Source of the DNA: Streptomyces sp. NBC_01267
GTDB lineage: Bacteria > Actinomycetota > Actinomycetes > Streptomycetales > Streptomycetaceae
Reading direction: 5' to 3'
NCBI RefSeq assembly: GCF_036241575.1
Contig: NZ_CP108455.1
Coordinates: forward strand, 6,679,001 to 6,743,000
DNA length: 64,000 nt
The first letter of the stretch is position 1. Each line of letters starts with the position of its first letter. Made by a program: the position numbers and the translations under genes. The notes below the pieces were generated by a model. That model was not told the DNA's origin. It did not search any database and saw only the letters and a program-made list of their open reading frames with translations. Below are positions 63,829 through 64,000 of this stretch, one piece after another.

Positions 63829-64000
63829 ATGGACGATCACTCTGTAGTCGATGTCGGCGACGTACGGCTGGCCTACCGGACCTGGGGCGACCCCTTCGGG
63901 GCGCCGGTGGTGCTGCTGCACGGTCTCGGCGGTTCCTCCGCGACCTGGGAGGCGACCGGGCAGGCACTCGGCGAGGAGTGGCGGGTGTACGCCCTTGACC
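63829..64000 (+). CDS. Alpha/beta hydrolase, 5' part
   Basis: 57 codons to the window end. VVDVGDVRLAYRTWGDPFGAPVVLLHGLGGSSATWEATGQALGEEWRVYALD has the oxyanion motif HGLGGSS and the first strands of the fold. The substrate cannot be told from this part. Confidence 0.8.
   Translation, partial: MDDHSVVDVGDVRLAYRTWGDPFGAPVVLLHGLGGSSATWEATGQALGEEWRVYALD

Overview
The window holds the right-hand part of an integrated temperate siphophage (about 1 to 47.09 kb) followed by about 17 kb of high-GC actinobacterial chromosome. Codon use, many GTG and TTG starts, BldB-type DUF397 and Scr1-type HTH genes, a GH46 chitosanase and the gcl-hyi-glxR and urate-degradation gene sets all point to Streptomyces or a close relative. 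The prophage is visibly less GC-rich than the chromosome.

Prophage layout, almost all on the + strand: 0-2.9 kb, head-tail connector, tail terminator, major tail protein and the tail chaperones with a lambda-type -1 frameshift; 2.9-15.6 kb, tape measure protein carrying two peptidoglycan-hydrolase domains, minor tail proteins, GH25 endolysin, holin-like proteins and a tail fibre ending in an SGNH hydrolase; 15.7-16.5 kb, nucleotide kinase and a second holin candidate; 16.7-18.4 kb, a zincin-like gene under an operator/promoter module, a candidate regulator and a very large hairpin; 18.5-36 kb, a dense early/replication cluster (PD-(D/E)XK exonuclease, cytosine methyltransferase, phiC31 Gp3-like recombination directionality factor, Holliday-junction resolvase-like nuclease, primase-helicase, DNA polymerase I, two HNH nucleases and many tiny overlapping ORFs); 36.3-42.7 kb, a sigma-factor-like gene and repeated operator+promoter modules driving small genes, two tRNA-like elements and an SpdB-like membrane protein; 42.7-47 kb, cargo (CRISPR-repeat-like hairpins, DUF397/Scr1 pair, small zinc-binding proteins, a short peptide coupled to a PIMT-like methyltransferase).

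The phage regulatory circuit can be read directly. Nine copies of an 18-bp palindrome (CCGTAAGGCGCCTTACGG, two with one central change) occur only between 16.7 and 40.9 kb, at promoters, beside terminators and inside two coding ends. Four near-identical promoters (TCTGACAT, 16 nt, CATAAC) and four of a second class (TTGTGG, 17-18 nt, CATAGT or TATTCT) head transcription units. This resembles the repressor/inverted-repeat network of phiC31-type phages, but no gene for the repressor or the integrase can be named with confidence here. The integrase is presumably left of the window.

The right attachment junction lies at about 47.09 kb inside an acyl-CoA synthetase gene, at the codons where phage R4 integrates; only the C-terminal two thirds of the host gene remain beside the prophage.

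The chromosomal part is mainly purine and glyoxylate metabolism. A purine permease and 8-oxoguanine deaminase feed urate to uricase, HIU hydrolase and OHCU decarboxylase, giving allantoin. Glyoxylate from allantoin is used by glyoxylate carboligase, tartronate semialdehyde reductase and hydroxypyruvate isomerase. A catalase gene between them shares a promoter/operator with the urate operon, which fits removal of the H2O2 made by uricase. gcl and hyi share a different palindrome. A polysaccharide deacetylase, a proline iminopeptidase, a chitosanase and the start of an alpha/beta hydrolase complete the window.
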